A stretch of 18,764 nt of DNA from Bacteroidales bacterium (GTDB lineage Bacteria; Bacteroidota; Bacteroidia; Bacteroidales; F082), in the NCBI GenBank assembly GCA_017508895.1, contig JAFWRA010000018.1, positions 1-18,764 of the forward strand, read 5' to 3'. Shown here one piece after another: positions 1 to 6,865 of this stretch (position 1 is its first letter; each line of letters starts with the position of its first letter). The position numbers and the translations under genes were made by a program. The notes beneath the pieces are model-generated. The model saw only the letters and a list, made by a program, of their open reading frames with translations, did no database searches and was not told the DNA's origin.

Positions 1-1562
1 AGGAGCGACATCATGATGTCGCCGGTCATGTCGTAGAGACGGCGGGCCAAGAAGTCCTGAACCTCCTGGTTGTTGGCGCCCTTCACGTAGTTGATGCTCT
101 GCTCATAGAGTTCCACGAGGGTGCGCACCGTGTTCTGCAAGGGCTTCAATTCCTCGGAGACCTCGTTTTCAAGCATTTCCTTCATTATGGTGAGGTAAGT
201 GCCGTTGGTGATGTAACGGATGGCGGCCACAACCTGCAACTGCGTCGTGCCTTCGTAGATGGAGAAGATACGCGCATCGCGGTAGAGACGCTGGCACTTG
301 TACTCCATGATGAAGCCCGAACCACCGTGGATGCTGATGGCATCGTAGGCGTTCTGGTTGGCATACTCAGAGTTCATACCCTTGGCCAGAGGCGTGAAGG
401 CATCGGCGAGACGCGAGTACTTCTTGCACTCGGCGCGCTCCTCGGGTGTCAGCGGACGCTCGCGTTGGATGTCTTCAAGGCACTTGTAGATGTCGACATA
501 ACGGGCAGTCATGTAGAGCAGCGAACGACCGGCGTCGATCTTGGCCTTCATGCGCGAAAGCATGTCATAGACAGCGGGGAATTCGATGATTCTCTTGTGG
601 AACTGCCGACGCTCGCTGGCATACTTCAAAGCCTCATTGTAAGCCTCCTGTCCCAGACCGACGGACTGCGCAGCGATACCGAGACGGGCGCTGTTCATCA
701 GAGCCATGACGTACTTGATAAGGCCCAGACGGGTCTCACCGCAAAGCTCAGCCTTGGCATTCTTGTAGGTCAATTCGCAGGTCGGGGAACCATGGATACC
801 GAGCTTATGCTCGATGTGGCGCACATTGACGCCGCCCTGGCGCTTGTCGTAGATGAACATTGACAGGCCACGACCATCCTTGGTGCCTTCCTCGGAACGG
901 GCCAGCACCAGGTGGATGTTGGAGTCGCCATTGGTGATGAAACGCTTCACGCCGTTGAGCAGATAGCAACCATCTTTCTCGGAATAAGTGGCCTTCAGCA
1001 TGACGCTCTGCAGGTCGGAACCGGCATCGGGCTCGGTGAGGTCCATCGACATGGTCTCGCCGGCGCAAACACGCGGGATGTATTTCTTGCGCTGCTCCTC
1101 GTTACCGAATTCATATAAGGTGTCGATGCACGACTGCAACGACCAGATATTCTGGAAACCGGCGTCGGCGCTGGCGACCATCTCGCTCAACATGGAGAAA
1201 ACGGTGATGGGCAGGTTCAAGCCGCCGTAACGGCGCGGCATGGAAACGCCCCAGAGGCCGCCCTTTGTGCAGGCATCGAGGTTCTCCACGGTCTTGGAGG
1301 CATAGATCATGCGGCCATTCTCCAAATGCGGACCTTCGAGGTCGACGCTCTCGGAGTTGGGTTCGATGATGTTGGCGGTGATGTCGCCCGTGATGTCGAG
1401 CACGCGGCGGTAGTTCTCCATCGCGTCTTCGTAGTCGACGGGAGCATCTTCGTAGGTGTCCTTATCAGCGAAATTGTGTTCCTTCAGCTCAACGATGCGC
1501 TTCATCAGCGGGTGGTCGAGGTAGAACTGCAGATTCGGGTTATCATTATAATAATTTGCCAT
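1..1562 (-). CDS. Acyl-CoA dehydrogenase, C-terminal end outside window
   Basis: FAD-dependent acyl-CoA dehydrogenase, which introduces an alpha-beta double bond in an acyl-CoA (or runs the reverse reaction) and exchanges electrons with ETF. Reading from the ATG at 1562 gives 520 residues with no stop before the window edge, so the 3' end is missing. The start MANYYNDNPNLQFYLDHPL is followed by the family signature MDLTEPDAGSDLQ near residues 168-180. The motif SIYEGTTQLQ lies near residue 437, and its Glu matches the catalytic base of medium-chain-type enzymes (IYEGT). The product is longer than the ~380-residue classical enzymes and fits the extended, ~570-600-residue subfamily. It follows etfA on the same strand after a 106-base gap that carries a hairpin repeat. 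Substrate chain length cannot be read from the sequence. The annotation as an acyl-CoA dehydrogenase is secure. Confidence 0.93.
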   Translation of the reverse strand, partial: MANYYNDNPNLQFYLDHPLMKRIVELKEHNFADKDTYEDAPVDYEDAMENYRRVLDITGDITANIIEPNSESVDLEGPHLENGRMIYASKTVENLDACTKGGLWGVSMPRRYGGLNLPITVFSMLSEMVASADAGFQNIWSLQSCIDTLYEFGNEEQRKKYIPRVCAGETMSMDLTEPDAGSDLQSVMLKATYSEKDGCYLLNGVKRFITNGDSNIHLVLARSEEGTKDGRGLSMFIYDKRQGGVNVRHIEHKLGIHGSPTCELTYKNAKAELCGETRLGLIKYVMALMNSARLGIAAQSVGLGQEAYNEALKYASERRQFHKRIIEFPAVYDMLSRMKAKIDAGRSLLYMTARYVDIYKCLEDIQRERPLTPEERAECKKYSRLADAFTPLAKGMNSEYANQNAYDAISIHGGSGFIMEYKCQRLYRDARIFSIYEGTTQLQVVAAIRYITNGTYLTIMKEMLENEVSEELKPLQNTVRTLVELYEQSINYVKGANNQEVQDFLARRLYDMTGDIMMSL

Positions 1563-1579
1563 TGTATTCTCTTTTGTTT

Positions 1580-1655
1580 GGCTTTCAGCTTTCAGCAATC
1601 AGCTTTCAGCTTGGTAGCACCGAGGCTGATAGCTGACTGCTGATGGCTGACGGCC
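1580..1655. repeat. Heptamer-phased imperfect palindrome between etfA and acyl-CoA dehydrogenase
   Basis: TCAGC occurs at 1585, 1592, 1599 and 1606, exactly seven bases apart. Its complement GCTGA occurs at 1625, 1632, 1639 and 1646, again seven apart. The two arrays are symmetric about one axis (each pair sums to 3235), so the whole block can fold into one long imperfect hairpin with GG/CC at its base. It lies in the operon gap and would be present in the transcript. Origin and function are unknown. Confidence 0.85.
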
Positions 1656-1668
1656 ATAACCATCCTAA

Positions 1669-2691
1669 TTATTTACTGTTCTGCTTATAATACTTAATCA
1701 GCTTCGGGACGACTTCCTCGACGGTGCCGACGATGACATAATCCGCAATTCTATTAATAGGTGCGTCCGGGTCGCTATTCACTGAAATGATAATCTTGGA
1801 GTCCTGCATACCTGCGATGTGCTGGATCTGTCCACTGATACCGCAGGCGATATACACCTTCGGGTGCACGGTAACACCTGTTTGGCCGATTTGGCGGTCG
1901 GTGTCGCAGAAGCCCGCATCGACGGCGGCACGCGAGGCACCGACTTCGCCGTGGAGCACCTTGGCGAGTTCAAACAGCATATCGAAGCCTTCCTTCGAGC
2001 CCATGCCATAACCGCCAGCCACCACGATGGGCGAGCCTTTCAGGTTATGCTTGGCGGCCTCCACATGGTGGTCGAGGACCTTCACGACGTAAGCCTCGGG
2101 CGAGACATACTTGCTCACCTCGGGATAGACGACTTCGTTCTTGGCTTTGCCTTCGTAGATGGCTTTCTGCATCACGCCCGAGCGGACGGTGGCCATCTGC
2201 GGACGGTGGTCGGGGTTGACGATGGTCGCCACGATGTTACCACCGAAAGCGGGACGAATCTGATAGAGCAGGTTGTCGTAGTGCTTCTTCGTCTTGACGT
2301 CGTCGAAGTCACCGATTTCGAGTTGGGTGCAGTCGGCGGTGAGGCCACTGGTCAGTGAGGAGCTGACGCGCGGGCCGAGATCACGACCAATGACGGTGGC
2401 ACCCATCAGGCAGATCTGCGGTTGTTCCTCCTTGAAGAGGTTGACGAGGATATCGGTGTGCGGTGCAGAGGTGTAAGGGAACAAGCCCTCGCCGTCGAAG
2501 GCGAACAGCTTATCCACGCCGTAAGGCAGGATTTGGTCTTCCACCTTACCTTTGATGCCAGTGCCAGCCACAACGGCGTGCAGTTCCACGCCCAGCTGGT
2601 CGGCCAGTTTACGCCCTTTGGTGAGCAACTCCTGAGACACTTCGGCCACTACAGTGCCTTCGGTCTCACAATATACAAATACATTATTCAT
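1669..2691 (-). CDS. etfA: Electron transfer flavoprotein alpha subunit
   Basis: Large (alpha) ETF subunit, 340 residues, which binds FAD and passes electrons between the acyl-CoA dehydrogenase and other carriers. The N-terminal half (about 1-200) is the ETF alpha/beta-type domain. The C-terminal FAD domain begins around GGYGMGSKEGF (226-236). It contains the family signature GASRAAVDAGF, then RQIGQTGVTVHPKVYIACG, ISGQIQHIAGM and SVNSDPDAPINRIADYVIVG (to about 322). The length is normal for the family. ATG at 2691 gives MNNVFVYCETEGTVVAEVSQ, a typical start. It lies 29 bases downstream of a 31-codon ORF that separates it from etfB. Whether this ETF is bifurcating cannot be settled by eye. Confidence 0.96.
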   Translation of the reverse strand: MNNVFVYCETEGTVVAEVSQELLTKGRKLADQLGVELHAVVAGTGIKGKVEDQILPYGVDKLFAFDGEGLFPYTSAPHTDILVNLFKEEQPQICLMGATVIGRDLGPRVSSSLTSGLTADCTQLEIGDFDDVKTKKHYDNLLYQIRPAFGGNIVATIVNPDHRPQMATVRSGVMQKAIYEGKAKNEVVYPEVSKYVSPEAYVVKVLDHHVEAAKHNLKGSPIVVAGGYGMGSKEGFDMLFELAKVLHGEVGASRAAVDAGFCDTDRQIGQTGVTVHPKVYIACGISGQIQHIAGMQDSKIIISVNSDPDAPINRIADYVIVGTVEEVVPKLIKYYKQNSK

Positions 2692-2720
2692 ACGCTATTT
2701 CACATTGGCCTAATACGAAA

Positions 2721-2816
2721 TCAATCACGATGGTTGTTCCATAACGAGAAAAATATCAACAACGCGAGGAAAGGATGTTCCTTACACCAAGCAATGATTC
2801 TATCTATCAATCTCAT
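2721..2816 (-). CDS. Small membrane ORF between etfB and etfA
   Basis: A 31-codon ORF on the operon strand, starting at ATG 2816 and ending in TGA at 2721-2723. Its product is MRLIDRIIAWC, KEHPFLALLIFFSLW, NNHRD. It has a charged/amphipathic N-terminus, a hydrophobic stretch of about 12 residues (PFLALLIFFSLW) and a polar tail, so it looks like a tiny membrane-associated protein. A purine-rich AGAAAGGG lies 6-8 bases before the ATG. The gaps are 20 bases after etfB and 29 bases before etfA, as expected for a real gene inside the operon. I recognise no family. The alternative is that this is spacer that happens to be open. Confidence 0.5.
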   Translation of the reverse strand: MRLIDRIIAWCKEHPFLALLIFFSLWNNHRD

Positions 2817-2836
2817 ATTAAACCCTTTCTATAAAT

Positions 2837-3724
2837 TTATCCAATAATCTTCTCCTCTAATAATTCCTTAATCAATCCTTCCACATCGGCATCGCTGGCG
2901 GTGAGGGTCTTGCTCTCCTTGGCCTGGAAGACGATGTTTTGCACGGTTTTCACCTTGGTGGGGCTACCTGAGAGACCGCATTGGTTGGGGTCGCCATCCA
3001 CATCGGCCACGCTCCATTGATTCAACGTCAAATATGGACGGGTCTCGCTCAATTCAGCATTCCGCTTCCCACATTCAGAATTAGCATCCACTTCCAATGG
3101 ACACATGGCATATTTATACTTCATCACCAACTTGGCATTACACGGACGGCACGGGGCCGCGCTACCGTTGACCGTGATGACGCAAGGCAACGGTACTTCC
3201 ACAGTCTCCACGCCACCGTCGATATGGCGACGGATGGTGGCGATGTCGTTTTCGATCTTGAGGATTTCCTCGGCGTAGGTCACTTGGTTGAGACCCAGTT
3301 TCTGGGCCACTTGCGGACCCACTTGAGCCGTGTCGCCGTCGATGGCCTGACGACCACCAATGACGATGTCGACGTCACCGATCTTCTTGATGGCAGTGGC
3401 GAGGGCGTAGGAGGTGGCTAACGTGTCGGCGCCAGCAAAGAGGCGGTCGGTGAGCAGCCAGCCCGTGTCGGCACCACGGAAGAGGCCTTGGCGGATGATC
3501 TCACCGGCGCGCGGCGGGCCCATGGTGAGCACGCCGACGGTGCTGCCTGGATTCTGCTCCTTGAGGCGCAGGGCCTGTTCAAGGGCGTTCAAGTCTTCGG
3601 GGTTGAAGATGGCGGGCAAGGCGGCGCGGTTCACGATGCCTTCCGGCGTCATGGCGTCTTTGCCCACATTTCTAGTATCGGGCACCTGCTTGGCAAGCAC
3701 CACGATTTTCAATGTTTTTGTCAT
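2837..3724 (-). CDS. etfB: Electron transfer flavoprotein beta subunit
   Basis: Small (beta) ETF subunit, 295 residues, partner of the EtfA encoded downstream. The start MTKTLKIVVLAKQVPDTRNV is the standard ETF-beta N-terminus. NPEDLNALEQALRLKE (41-56), GVLTMGPPRAGEIIRQGLFRG (64-84) and the nucleotide-binding signature GGRQAIDGDTAQVGPQVAQK (123-142) are all present. The C-terminal segment GLSGSPTKVKTVQNIVFQAK is typical. The region around residues 190-240, where many homologues carry the partner-docking loop, is Cys-rich here (C192, C195, C208, C218, C249) and unusual in sequence. It is the first gene of the operon, with a canonical Bacteroidota promoter 32 bases upstream. Confidence 0.95.
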   Translation of the reverse strand: MTKTLKIVVLAKQVPDTRNVGKDAMTPEGIVNRAALPAIFNPEDLNALEQALRLKEQNPGSTVGVLTMGPPRAGEIIRQGLFRGADTGWLLTDRLFAGADTLATSYALATAIKKIGDVDIVIGGRQAIDGDTAQVGPQVAQKLGLNQVTYAEEILKIENDIATIRRHIDGGVETVEVPLPCVITVNGSAAPCRPCNAKLVMKYKYAMCPLEVDANSECGKRNAELSETRPYLTLNQWSVADVDGDPNQCGLSGSPTKVKTVQNIVFQAKESKTLTASDADVEGLIKELLEEKIIG

Positions 3725-3755
3725 AAAATAAAAATTCTCGTTTTCAAATCGGCGG

Positions 3756-3788
3756 CAAAGGTACGACTTTTTTCGTTAATGGCAAAAA
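3756..3788 (-). promoter_or_regulatory. Bacteroidota-type promoter for the etfB operon
   Basis: On the minus strand the -7 box is TACCTTTG (3756-3763), a perfect match to TAnnTTTG. A TTTTTG -33 element (3783-3788) lies 19 bases upstream of it, which is the preferred spacing for the primary sigma factor of Bacteroidota. Transcription should start near 3749, about 25 bases before the etfB ATG. Confidence 0.8.
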
Positions 3789-3871
3789 GCAGGCGCAAAC
3801 GATTGATTTTGATGAGGCTTCAATACGCTACAGCAATTTCCCTGATTTCAAAGAAATGGTAGTTGGTTTCC

Positions 3872-5122
3872 CTATCGTTTCACAAATTTCCTAACACACC
3901 AAATGCCTTCCTGCGCCATCTGAATGACATAAACACCTGATGGCCATTGCGAAATTTCAATAGTGGATGACGAGTTAACACTGTCCTCGGAAAGCATTTC
4001 CCTGCCCATCATGTCTGTCACAACAACGTTGACAGGTTGGCTGGACAATGCTTCCGCAAAGCGAATCGTCACAAAGTCGGTGGCAGGATTGGGATAAACC
4101 TGGATCATCGTTTCCTCCATCTCAGGCAACGAGGTGGGAAATTTCAGATGATTATATAGGAAATCTCGAGTAATGTTGAAACAGGCATCGAATTTTTCCT
4201 CAATCAGCGTATATAACAAAGGTACAAAATAGAAAGCGTGTCCCTCGCCCTCGAACGGATGGAATTCGTAATCAGTAATGCCGATTTCATCAAGTCGGCC
4301 AGCTATGGGATGAGATCCGTACATGTAAGGCATCACACCAGGGAGCATCCCATTGTAGCAATAGCCCGAATCATATGGCACGTTGGTATCGTCTGTGCCG
4401 TGAATCATGCACAGCGGCACATATTCCTCCTCACTAATGACATCGAGATCCATCACGCCGCCCCATTGCGGAATGGCTCCAGCCACTGCTGGCGAAATAC
4501 CGGCATATTCCTCGAAGCCTGAACTATGCATCGAACCTAAATCAGGTTCCTCAAAAGTCTCCGCTGGACGCTCATTCTCGTCCATGAAAAGCTCACACAG
4601 GATGGCAATCGAACCGGCCGAGTTGCCAAGCAAAAAGACTTGTTCCGTGTCAATCTTGTATTCGTCGCAATGGTATTTGAAAAACCGAATCGCAGAGCTG
4701 ATATCCTGCGCCGCCATATAGGCATCGCGAATCAACGATGTGGCATTGATGTTCCAAAGCGAAATCAACCGATAGTCGATGGAGGCCGCTGCATAGCCAT
4801 GTTTCGCCAAGCGAGTGCAATACTCTACCATGTCGGCGTAATCGCGACTGCCTGCAACAAAAGCACCACCGAAAACAGTAATCACCAGCGGACGCGCCGA
4901 AAGGGTGTCGCCCTCTGGCTCATAAAAGTCAAGATATAAGGTCGTGGGCGATGTTTCACCCTCCTTGATGGCACTGCTGAAAGGGATGCCCGTTTCAATG
5001 TTTACCTCGTCGAAAACGGGTTCGGCATAGCGTTGCCCCGTCTGTGCCAAAGCAACATTCGAAAACAAGCCAAACAATAGGCCAATTATGGCTAAAAATT
5101 CGTTTTTTTTAATTCTACTCAT
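3872..5122 (-). CDS. Secreted alpha/beta-hydrolase (esterase-like) with T9SS sorting domain
   Basis: 416 residues from ATG 5122 (MSRIKKNEF). Another in-frame ATG four codons upstream (5134) is possible but less signal-peptide-like. The signal peptide is FLAIIGLLFGLFSNVALA, cleaved before QTG. The alpha/beta-hydrolase core shows FGGAF (an oxyanion-hole motif, as in HGG-type esterases), the nucleophile elbow GNSAG, HGTDDTNVP with the likely acid Asp and EGEGHAFYF with the likely His. In numbering from the 5134 ATG these are about residues 88-92, Ser172, Asp248/249 and His299. The C-terminus from QVYPNPATDFVTIRF to CVRKFVKR is a T9SS type A (Por secretion) sorting domain. The protein should therefore be exported by Sec, then released or surface-anchored by T9SS. 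Substrate is unknown; carboxylesterase- or lipase-like activity is an inference. Confidence 0.88.
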   Translation of the reverse strand: MSRIKKNEFLAIIGLLFGLFSNVALAQTGQRYAEPVFDEVNIETGIPFSSAIKEGETSPTTLYLDFYEPEGDTLSARPLVITVFGGAFVAGSRDYADMVEYCTRLAKHGYAAASIDYRLISLWNINATSLIRDAYMAAQDISSAIRFFKYHCDEYKIDTEQVFLLGNSAGSIAILCELFMDENERPAETFEEPDLGSMHSSGFEEYAGISPAVAGAIPQWGGVMDLDVISEEEYVPLCMIHGTDDTNVPYDSGYCYNGMLPGVMPYMYGSHPIAGRLDEIGITDYEFHPFEGEGHAFYFVPLLYTLIEEKFDACFNITRDFLYNHLKFPTSLPEMEETMIQVYPNPATDFVTIRFAEALSSQPVNVVVTDMMGREMLSEDSVNSSSTIEISQWPSGVYVIQMAQEGIWCVRKFVKR

Positions 5123-5215
5123 TTGGTAGTTCAAACTATAGAGATAAATGAATTTCAGAAAAAATGCGGAAAGAAAGGGAACATGGAAACGAAAACGTGG
5201 AAAACATACCCCCTA

Positions 5216-5647
5216 TCACCCTCCACAAACACGAGGCATAACAAACCATGTAATCACAACAATCAGCACAAGAAACGTGATGGCAAGGTAAGGTTTCGTA
5301 TAGGTCCGCTTATAACAAATCAGCATGGGTAGGAAAAGCCCCAGCAAAACCAAAGCATGAACAGAGGCCTTGCCATCGGCAACACGGCAGAAATAGTTGT
5401 GAACTTTGTACAGGTTTTCAGGGACAAAACTTGTGTAATCCCATGCAGTGACCTCGTCAGCGTTCGTCACTTCTCCTGTCTTGTCATATTCCGGAAAAAT
5501 CACTTTTTCAGGCAACAACGCCCGCGTTTCCTTGTCAAACACATAAGTATAATAACCTATGCAAACAATTTCATTTATCAAGCATAAGGTCAATAATATG
5601 ATATAAACTATAATCAAAAACTTACTAAGATCCGACGATGTTCTCAT
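5216..5647 (-). CDS. Hypothetical small membrane protein
   Basis: 143 residues from ATG 5647 (MRTSSDLSKFLIIVYIILL). The frame is open further upstream, but that extension would run across the -7 box at 5672-5679 and into hydE, so this start is preferred. There is one N-terminal membrane helix (about 9-34), then a polar region with EYDKTGEVTNADEVTAWDYT. Two further helices lie near SVHALVLLGLFLPMLICY and YLAITFLVLIVVITWFVM, close to the C-terminus. The central loop is probably outside the cytoplasm. No family is recognised. It is transcribed divergently from hydE and lies 93 bases upstream of the hydrolase on the same strand. It is AT-richer than its neighbours. Confidence 0.7.
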   Translation of the reverse strand: MRTSSDLSKFLIIVYIILLTLCLINEIVCIGYYTYVFDKETRALLPEKVIFPEYDKTGEVTNADEVTAWDYTSFVPENLYKVHNYFCRVADGKASVHALVLLGLFLPMLICYKRTYTKPYLAITFLVLIVVITWFVMPRVCGG

Positions 5648-5671
5648 AATTAAATCATAGAATTTTATCTG

Positions 5672-5679
5672 CAAAGATA
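5672..5679 (-). promoter_or_regulatory. -7 box for the hypothetical membrane protein gene
   Basis: TATCTTTG on the minus strand matches TAnnTTTG and would start transcription about 18 bases before ATG 5647. No good -33 element is seen at the usual distance. It faces the hydE -7 box 20 bases away. Confidence 0.5.
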
Positions 5680-5698
5680 GTCTTTTTTTGGAAATCAT

Positions 5699-5706
5699 TA
5701 CTTTTG
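5699..5706 (+). promoter_or_regulatory. -7 box for hydE
   Basis: TACTTTTG matches TAnnTTTG and lies 17 bases before the chosen hydE ATG (5724), giving a very short leader. The upstream TTTTTTTG is only 8 bases away, too close for a normal -33 element, so the promoter may be weak or need an activator. Confidence 0.5.
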
Positions 5707-5723
5707 CGGCAAATTTCAAGAAA

Positions 5724-6809
5724 ATGTCTATCACAGAAATACTAAACAAAACCAACCTCGAAAAAGAGGATATCAAAATTTTATTAGCCAGCGAAGGCGA
5801 CGACAAGAAACTTTTGTTCGACAAGGCCTTGCAGACCAAACTGGCTAAATTGGATAACTATGTCCACCTGCGCGGACTGATTGAATATAGCAACATCTGC
5901 ACAAAGTATTGCCTCTATTGCGGGGTGAGATGCAAGAACCTAAAGGTGGAACGTTACCAACTCAGCGATGAGGAAGTCATCGAATGTGCCAAGCTGGCGT
6001 ATGAGCTAGGCTATGGCTCGGTGGCTTTGCAAAGCGGCGAAAGGAGCGATAAGGCTTTTGTGGACAAGATCACCTATTTGGTACAGGAAATCAAGAAGAT
6101 AGGCAACGGTAGCTTGGGTATTACACTCTCTTTGGGCGAGCAAACCGAAGAAACTTATCGCCGCTGGTTTGAGGCAGGCGCCCACCGTTACTTGCTCCGC
6201 ATCGAAGCTTCTAACGAAGACTTATATTATAAGATTCACCCGCGCGACGAGAAACACGACTTCAAGCAACGCCTAAATTGCATCAATACATTGTTGAAGC
6301 TGGGTTACCAGACAGGCACTGGCGTGATGGTGGGTTTGCCTTTCCAAACACTTGATGACCTTGCTGACGACCTGCTCTTTTTCAAAAAGAAAGACGTGGC
6401 CATGGTCGGCATGGGGCCTTTTATCCCCCACCCCGACACACCTCTTTGGCAATTTAGGGACCAAATTCCTTCTGCCGAGAAACGCATGGAACTGACCTTG
6501 AAGATGATTGCCATCCTTCGCTTGATGATGCCTGAAATCAACATGGTGGCCGCCACTGCTAACCAGACCGTCGACCCGCAAGGCCGAGAGAAAGCTATCC
6601 TCGTCGGCGCCAACGTCATCATGCCCAATCTCACGCCCAACGAATTCCGCGAGAACTATCTCATCTACCCCGACAAGGCCTGCGTTAAAGACAAACCCGA
6701 CGAGTGCCACAGTTGTCTCGATGTGCGCCTCGCCTCCATCGGGCACAAGGTTTTGTACAATGCATGGGGCGATTCTGTGGCGTTTACGAAGAAAAATCAT
6801 CAAAAGTGA
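5724..6809 (+). CDS. hydE: [FeFe]-hydrogenase maturation radical SAM enzyme HydE
   Basis: Radical SAM enzyme that, with HydF and HydG, builds the H-cluster of [FeFe]-hydrogenase. 361 residues from ATG 5724, close to the ~350 of known HydE. An in-frame ATG at 5688 lies upstream of the -7 box and is rejected. The radical SAM motif C59-TKY-C63-LY-C66 sits in the HydE-like context RGLIEYSNICTKYCLYCGVR. Other HydE-like segments are LGITLSLGEQTEETYRRWFE, AGAHRYLLRIEASN, GVMVGLPFQTLDDLADDL, GMGPFIPHPDTPL and ANVIMPNLTPNEFRENY. The accessory cluster cysteines C320, C328 and C331 (C-x7-C-x2-C) are also present. No hydF, hydG or hydrogenase gene lies in this window. The related PylB family is less likely because of the accessory Cys triad and the overall match. 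Confidence 0.93.
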   Translation: MSITEILNKTNLEKEDIKILLASEGDDKKLLFDKALQTKLAKLDNYVHLRGLIEYSNICTKYCLYCGVRCKNLKVERYQLSDEEVIECAKLAYELGYGSVALQSGERSDKAFVDKITYLVQEIKKIGNGSLGITLSLGEQTEETYRRWFEAGAHRYLLRIEASNEDLYYKIHPRDEKHDFKQRLNCINTLLKLGYQTGTGVMVGLPFQTLDDLADDLLFFKKKDVAMVGMGPFIPHPDTPLWQFRDQIPSAEKRMELTLKMIAILRLMMPEINMVAATANQTVDPQGREKAILVGANVIMPNLTPNEFRENYLIYPDKACVKDKPDECHSCLDVRLASIGHKVLYNAWGDSVAFTKKNHQK

Positions 6810-6830
6810 CTTTCATACAGTTAAAATCAC

Positions 6831-6838
6831 TATTTTTG
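6831..6838 (+). promoter_or_regulatory. -7 box for the gingipain-like protease gene
   Basis: TATTTTTG matches TAnnTTTG and lies 27 bases before ATG 6866. A TTTC 16 bases upstream (6811-6814) may be a weak -33 element. Confidence 0.5.
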
Positions 6839-6865
6839 CCCCTTTGAAAATCAATCTATTTCACT

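Noticed and set aside
327..863. 178-codon open frame on the plus strand
   Set aside because: It is antisense to the acyl-CoA dehydrogenase, whose motifs (LTEPDAGSD, IYEGTTQ) prove the minus-strand frame. The codon bias of the real gene leaves this frame open.
1580..1655. Seven-base repeats as a CRISPR array
   Set aside because: The units are far too short, have no unique spacers and are inverted halfway. No cas gene is nearby.
1819..2358. 179-codon open frame on the plus strand
   Set aside because: It lies wholly antisense to etfA, which has clear ETF-alpha signatures. Its product resembles no family.
5123..5215. TATAGTTTG upstream of the secreted hydrolase as a promoter
   Set aside because: The spacing inside the box does not fit TAnnTTTG and there is no TTG at the right distance, so no promoter is called.
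6273..6803. 176-codon open frame on the minus strand
   Set aside because: Antisense to hydE. The His/Val/Asp-rich product is typical of a shadow frame, and no promoter or ribosome-binding sequence supports it.
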